A stretch of 11,386 bases of DNA, from contig MGON01000130.1 of NCBI GenBank assembly GCA_001795345.1, positions 513 to 11,898 on the forward strand. The letters are read 5' to 3'. The stretch's first letter is position 1. Every line of letters starts with the position of its first letter. The notes under the pieces are model-generated. The model was given only the letters and a program-made list of their open reading frames with translations. It was not told the origin of the DNA and searched no databases. Both the position numbers and the translations under genes were made by a program. Source of the stretch: Chloroflexi bacterium RIFCSPLOWO2_02_FULL_71_16 (lineage in GTDB: Bacteria; Chloroflexota; Limnocylindria; P2-11E). Positions 6,681 through 11,386 of the stretch are shown here, piece after piece.

Positions 6681-9014
6681 TCAGGCCTTCGGCACCCGGC
6701 CCGCGACCTCGGGGGCCTGGAAGAGGGCGAGGTCCTTCCCGAAGAGGCGCTCGCGCGTGTCGCGGAATCCGCGCTTCGCCTTGTCCTTGCCGAAGGCGCG
6801 CTCGGCGTCCTCGTACACGAGACGCGTGAGCGTCGCCAGGTACGGGAGCGCCTGGCGCTCCGGCACGCCCGCTCCGTCGATCGCCGCCACGTCGAGCCGG
6901 TCGTTGCGCACCGGGATCGTCCGGTCGATGGGATCGGCCTGCTCGTCGACGCGCATGAGCAGGCTGACCATGCGGTCGTCGACGCGTCCCTTGCCGTACT
7001 TTCCGCTGTTGTATCCGGCGAGCAGCTCGTTCACGAAGAGCGCGAGCTGGCCTGGGCGGCTGCGCGCGCCGGCGATGGGTGTCGCGGCCGCCGCGGCGGC
7101 CGGTGCCGCCGCAGCGCTCCTTCGACCGCCGAAGAGGCCTCCGAACAGGCTCTTCTTCTTCTCCGGCTCGGCCGGAGGCACGTAGGAAGGCGGCGCCTCG
7201 ACCGCAGGCTCGACCGGCGCTCCCAGGTCCACGACAAGATCGCTCGCCACCGGCTCCTCCGCGACGGGCTCGGGCTCGGAGATGGTCTCCGCGGCCGGTG
7301 TCGTCCAGGTCGGTGCCTCGGCCGCGGGCTCCGCGGGCGGCGCGCCGAAGGCGGCAAGGCGCGGATCGACGTAGGGCTCGGGCTCGGGCTGAGGCTCGGG
7401 CTCGGCATAGGCCTCGGGCTCCTCCGGCCGCTGCGCCTGGGGCGGCGCCCCGAAAGCGGCCAGCCGCGGATCCGCGTACGCCTCGGGCTCGGCGGCGGCC
7501 TCCTCGGATGGCAGCTCCTCGGCCGGAGGCTCCCAGGGCGGCCCGCCCTCGGCCGGCTGTTCCCACGTCGGTGCGGCCGGCTCGGCCGTGGGCGGCTCCC
7601 AGGCCGGGGTGGATGCGTCCCACACCGGCGGGACCTCGGGGGTGGGCTCGGGCGGCTCGGGCGGCGGCCAGACCCCCGGCGGCGGCGCCGGTTCCGCCGG
7701 ACCGACGACGCTCGTGATCGCCGAGAAACGGTCGTCGGGCGCCGGCTCGCGGTCAAGCGGCGTCTCCGCGAGGGGCTCTTCGGTAGGAGCCTCAACCTGG
7801 ATCTCGGCCGCCTGCGCCTCGGAGACGGCCTGCGCCGAAGGCTCTTCGAACGCTGGCAGCGGCTCTTCAAAGGCCGGCGCGAGCACGTCGACGAGCCCGC
7901 CCTCGATGAGGTCGGCGAGGACGACCATCGTCGGCAGGCGCCGCATGCGCAGGCGCTCGGCGATCGCGGCGACGTCGCGCTCACCGTTGATCGCGAGGAG
8001 CGCGCGCCACTCCTCCGGAGTGAGGCGGATCTCGTCCTGCCGCGTGGCGCGGTCGGAGAGCTTGAAGCGCGCGCGCTCGTCGGGGACGAGCCCGCGGATC
8101 ACGGCGATCCGGTCGCGCGTCTCCGCGGCGCGGTCGAGCAGCTCGTCGAGGCTCCCGGTGAGGTTGGCCTCGGGCGCGTCGTCCATCGGCACGAACTCGA
8201 AGCGGGCGCTCGCGATGGCGAAGGTCGCGCCGAGGGCGAGGTCGCCCGATTCCTCCTCCGAGGTCGCCGATGCGAGGCGGCCGTCGTCGAATCCGAGCGT
8301 CGACCGCTCGTGATCGGAGCGCACCTCGAGGCGACCAGTCTTCCGTGTGTGCGCCAGGAGCTGGAGGATCGTCTCGAGGGGGAACTCGCTCGTCGTGCCG
8401 CGAAGGTGGACCGGCTCGCCCATCGCGTTGATCGGCTGCGCCTCCACGCGCCTCTGCCGCGCGGTCGCGTCGGGAGGCGGCGGGTTCGCGTCGATCATGC
8501 CCGCGCGGACGAGCCCCGCCAGCAGGTCGAGCGCGGCGAGCCGCCGGATGCCGAGCCGCCGCGCCAGCGCCGCAACGTCACGCTCGCCGTCCACGGCGAG
8601 CAGCGCTCGCCACTGGTCCGCCGAGAGCCTGATCTCGGCACGCTCGGCGGCCCGCTCGGACAGGGTGAAGCGCATCCGCTCGTCCGGAACGATCGAGCGG
8701 ATCTCGGCGACGCGGTCGCGCTCCGCGACGGCGCGGTCCAGGAGCTCGTCGAGCTCGCCGGAGAGGTCGGAGCCCTCGACGCGGTCGAGGCTCTGGAACT
8801 CGAACTGGCCGCGCTGGATCGTGAAGATGGCGCCGAGAGCGAGCGGCCCCGAGTCGTCCTCGGACCAGGCCGAGACGAGACGGCCGTTCGACATGGCCAG
8901 CGTCCCGCCCCTCTCGTCCGCCCGCACCTCGAGGCGCCCGGTCTTGCCGGTGTCCGCGAGGAGCTGGAGCACCGTCTCGAGCGGGAACGCATGGACCGAC
9001 CCGCGGAGGCTCAT
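6681..9014 (-). CDS. Two-module DUF4388 (PATAN-like) protein with Pro/Glu-rich linker and novel C-terminal domain
   Basis: Function unknown. The 777-residue product has two similar N-terminal modules, about 1-175 and 201-377. Each begins with a DUF4388/PATAN-type motif (LRGSVHAFPLETVLQLLADTGKTGRLEV in the first, with a matching FPLETILQLL...KTGRLEV in the second) and continues into a helical winged-helix-like part (QWRALLAVDGERDVAALARRLG and EWRALLAINGERDVAAIAERLR). Residues about 380-617 are a Pro/Glu/Ala linker with evenly placed Trp and two copies of DPRLAAFGAPP. Then come KKKSLFGGLFGGRR (620-632), an Ala tract and a folded, charged C-terminal domain (about 653-770) that I do not recognise. 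There is no signal peptide or membrane helix. PATAN modules elsewhere accompany response regulators and small-GTPase signalling, so a scaffold or signalling role is an inference. The ATG lies 11 bp after the ABC ATPase stop; the 3' end abuts the glucokinase start. Confidence 0.85.
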   Translation of the reverse strand: MSLRGSVHAFPLETVLQLLADTGKTGRLEVRADERGGTLAMSNGRLVSAWSEDDSGPLALGAIFTIQRGQFEFQSLDRVEGSDLSGELDELLDRAVAERDRVAEIRSIVPDERMRFTLSERAAERAEIRLSADQWRALLAVDGERDVAALARRLGIRRLAALDLLAGLVRAGMIDANPPPPDATARQRRVEAQPINAMGEPVHLRGTTSEFPLETILQLLAHTRKTGRLEVRSDHERSTLGFDDGRLASATSEEESGDLALGATFAIASARFEFVPMDDAPEANLTGSLDELLDRAAETRDRIAVIRGLVPDERARFKLSDRATRQDEIRLTPEEWRALLAINGERDVAAIAERLRMRRLPTMVVLADLIEGGLVDVLAPAFEEPLPAFEEPSAQAVSEAQAAEIQVEAPTEEPLAETPLDREPAPDDRFSAITSVVGPAEPAPPPGVWPPPEPPEPTPEVPPVWDASTPAWEPPTAEPAAPTWEQPAEGGPPWEPPAEELPSEEAAAEPEAYADPRLAAFGAPPQAQRPEEPEAYAEPEPQPEPEPYVDPRLAAFGAPPAEPAAEAPTWTTPAAETISEPEPVAEEPVASDLVVDLGAPVEPAVEAPPSYVPPAEPEKKKSLFGGLFGGRRSAAAAPAAAAAATPIAGARSRPGQLALFVNELLAGYNSGKYGKGRVDDRMVSLLMRVDEQADPIDRTIPVRNDRLDVAAIDGAGVPERQALPYLATLTRLVYEDAERAFGKDKAKRGFRDTRERLFGKDLALFQAPEVAGRVPKA
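7335..7490 (-). repeat. Duplicated DPRLAAFGAPP motif in the linker of the DUF4388 protein
   Basis: Two copies of a 17-residue unit, EPEAYADPRLAAFGAPP (509-525) and EPEPYVDPRLAAFGAPP (544-560), sit 35 residues apart in disordered Pro/Glu sequence. They differ at only two residues, while the sequence around them is degenerate. This suggests a short linear motif that binds a partner, or a recent internal duplication. Confidence 0.7.
7884..9014 (-). repeat. Tandem duplication encoding two DUF4388 + winged-helix-like modules
   Basis: Codons 1-175 and 201-377 encode two homologous modules of nearly equal length. Matching landmarks include FPLET(V/I)LQLL, KTGRLEVR, LALGA, LDELLDRA, R(S/G)(I/L)VPDER, EIRL, WRALLA and GERDVAA. 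They are joined by a 25-residue Pro/Gln-rich connector. The duplication looks old, because surface residues have diverged while core positions are kept. Confidence 0.85.
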
Positions 9015-9025
9015 CTACTCACGCC

Positions 9026-10111
<1,086 letters not shown>

Positions 10112-10130
10112 CATTCCTCTCAACGATCGG

Positions 10131-10150
10131 ACGTTATGGGCGGGAGTATG
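10131..10150 (-). promoter_or_regulatory. Intergenic region with copy of the murJ 12-mer and possible -10 elements
   Basis: The spacer between the mannosidase stop and the ABC ATPase start contains, on the minus strand, CATACTCCCGCC (10150-10139). It is identical and in the same orientation to the 12 bases just before murJ. It is followed by TAACGT (10136-10131), another TANNNT hexamer, which would start transcription near 10124, with the GAGAGGA ribosome site right behind. An internal promoter for the ABC ATPase, DUF4388 and kinase genes is plausible but unproven. Confidence 0.35.
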
Positions 10151-11386
10151 TCACCGCAGACGCACGAGCCAGGTGCCTATCTCGTACGGTCGGACGTGCG
10201 CGACGGCCGACCCGTCGCTCGCGATCTCGAGCGGGCCGGCCGTGCGGATCACGTCGAGCCCCGTATTGCCGAGCTCCACGTCTCCCTCGCGCAGGTCCGC
10301 GGTGCGCGACGACACGCATCCGCGATCGAACGTGAGCCTCGCGGTCGTCTCGCCCGGCCCCATCGCCGCGAGGCGCACGACGACCTCGCCGTCAGGGCTC
10401 GCTCGGAGCGAGGAGAGCTGGAGCGTGGCGTCGGGCGGGTCGGTCTCGAGGCGCAGGAGCGTGCGCGACGAGCCGTCGCCGCGGCCGGTCCACGGCGGCG
10501 ACAGGAACTCGCGCACGCTGCGAAGGGCTCGGCCGAACGACCAGTGCCCGAGGCGGTGCCCTTCGGTCGCCGCGCGCAGCGGCACGACGCAGTAGCGGAA
10601 CCGCTGCGGTCCGATGCACTGCGCGGTCGGCGTCTCGAGCTCGGGGCCCGCATGCCCGCGGCGCTCGCGGAGGTCGCCGCGCGAGAGCCACCCCACCGCG
10701 CGCACGAGGGTGATCGCGACGCGGCCGCCGTCGTCGAGGATCGCGTACTCGCGGATCCCGTCGACGCCGACGGCGAGCCCGCCCGTGACGCCGTGGACCG
10801 CGACGATGTCGTGCACGCATCGCTCGTTGGTCGGCGGCTCGACCCAGCCGGGCCGCGGGGGCACGCGGTCGGGCCGCTCGAGGATCGCGAACGCGGCGCC
10901 CGCGTGATGCGTGAGCGTGCGCGTGCCGGTGTCGAACTCCGCGCGCAGGCGATGATCGCGCGCCCGGTTGTCGATGACCGTCTCCACCTCCACGCGGTCC
11001 GCGCCGGCGTCGAGCGACACGGTGATCCGGACGGGGCACTCCACGGTCTCGTGGACCCGCGCGAGCCGGTCGGGCCGGAGCGAGGCGGGCAGACGCATGA
11101 CGGTCTCGACCGTCACGGCGGCGCGGTCGCCGCGGACCTCGGTGCGGCGGTCCCCCGGCTGCGCGGCGCGCTCCACCGTCGGTCCCGCGTATGAGAACGT
11201 GTATTCGTCCCCGCGGTCCCCATCGCTGGTGAGCAAGTTCTGGCGCTCCCAGCGGTGGCCGTCGTGGAGGTCGACGACCGCGAAGGTCCCGTCGGCCGCG
11301 ACCTCGACCCGCAGGTCCCCGTTCTCGATCACGCCGTCCTCGGCCGACCGCACCCCGTGGCTCGGGACCGGCTCGGGAAGCGCGAA
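10151..11386 (-). CDS. GH38-like alpha-mannosidase, C-terminal part (cut by right edge)
   Basis: The 411 visible residues resemble the C-terminal beta-rich region of glycoside hydrolase family 38 alpha-mannosidases, which release alpha-linked mannose from glycans. The segment VIENGDLRVEVAADGTFAVVDL followed by WERQNLLTSDGDRGDEYTFS matches the conserved substrate-pocket and beta-sandwich region (the GDxGDEY motif). The later part (TLLRLETDPPDATLQLSSLR, then GEVVVRLAAM) looks like the last beta domains of the family. The catalytic N-terminal domain is outside the window. The reading frame stays open to the right edge, so the GTG at 11353 is probably internal and not a start. It ends in TGA about 40 bp before the ABC ATPase and may belong to the same uptake and degradation cluster. 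Substrate is not deducible; other GH38 activities exist. Confidence 0.75.
   Translation of the reverse strand, partial: FALPEPVPSHGVRSAEDGVIENGDLRVEVAADGTFAVVDLHDGHRWERQNLLTSDGDRGDEYTFSYAGPTVERAAQPGDRRTEVRGDRAAVTVETVMRLPASLRPDRLARVHETVECPVRITVSLDAGADRVEVETVIDNRARDHRLRAEFDTGTRTLTHHAGAAFAILERPDRVPPRPGWVEPPTNERCVHDIVAVHGVTGGLAVGVDGIREYAILDDGGRVAITLVRAVGWLSRGDLRERRGHAGPELETPTAQCIGPQRFRYCVVPLRAATEGHRLGHWSFGRALRSVREFLSPPWTGRGDGSSRTLLRLETDPPDATLQLSSLRASPDGEVVVRLAAMGPGETTARLTFDRGCVSSRTADLREGDVELGNTGLDVIRTAGPLEIASDGSAVAHVRPYEIGTWLVRLR

Noticed and set aside
4792..7185. 797-codon open frame on the plus strand opposite gap, the ROK kinase and the DUF4388 gene
   Set aside because: It crosses several well-identified genes, has low-complexity charged composition and no recognisable domain. 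It is a shadow frame.
6679..7623. Extension of the ROK kinase frame upstream into the DUF4388 gene (a 625-codon fusion)
   Set aside because: The extra 315 residues are low-complexity Arg/Gly/Ala sequence that overlaps well-defined DUF4388 coding sequence in another frame. The ROK fold begins at YIGVDLGG.
7335..7870. GC-rich repetitive DNA as a possible microsatellite or recombination site
   Set aside because: The repetition follows codons of a Pro/Glu-rich protein linker in frame, so protein composition explains it.
11351..11353. GTG at 11353 as the start of the mannosidase-like gene
   Set aside because: The frame is open to the window edge, and GH38 proteins have a large N-terminal catalytic domain that would lie beyond it.

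Overview
The window is GC-rich, gene-dense bacterial DNA with G/C-biased third codon positions, non-ATG starts and very short intergenic gaps. These traits fit a high-GC actinobacterial or Chloroflexota-like lineage (a Thermoleophilia- or Limnocylindria-type genome is my guess). Nothing in the sequence fixes the taxon. There are no rRNAs, tRNAs, CRISPR arrays, insertion sequences or phage genes. All stretches without a gene are under 80 bp.

Layout. Nine of the ten genes are on the minus strand. Reading leftward from the right edge they are: the C-terminal part of a GH38-like alpha-mannosidase (cut by the window edge); an MsmX/UgpC/MalK-type sugar ABC transporter ATPase; a 777-residue protein with two DUF4388 (PATAN-like) modules, a long Pro/Glu-rich linker and an unrecognised C-terminal domain; a ROK-family glucokinase; then gap, pgk and eno. 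These seven genes are separated by 78 bp or less, and two of them overlap. A single plus-strand gene, rpsT (ribosomal protein S20), is tail-to-tail with eno, the two stop codons sharing the palindrome CTAG. It is head-to-head with murJ (lipid II flippase, minus strand), which is followed by the first 65 codons of galK (galactokinase), cut by the left edge.

How the genes work together. The right-hand run reads as a carbohydrate route: glycan trimming (mannosidase), sugar import energised by the ABC ATPase, phosphorylation of glucose (ROK kinase), then the lower-glycolysis enzymes GAPDH, PGK and enolase. Triose-phosphate isomerase is absent from the cluster. The DUF4388 protein lies between uptake and phosphorylation genes and overlaps the kinase gene, so it is probably co-expressed with them. 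Its role is unknown and it is the least understood part of the window. The left-hand part is housekeeping: ribosome, cell-wall precursor flipping and galactose phosphorylation.

Main points of interest. (1) The architecture of the DUF4388 protein, especially its C-terminal domain. (2) A divergent rpsT/murJ control region in which both genes have a -10-like hexamer exactly at -12 to -7 from the start codon and no Shine-Dalgarno, suggesting leaderless mRNAs. An exact 12-bp sequence from it recurs upstream of the ABC ATPase gene. (3) A glucokinase with no ATG/GTG/TTG at its start, apparently beginning at CTG next to the previous stop. (4) A GAPDH with non-standard residues at the positions that usually decide NAD versus NADP use.
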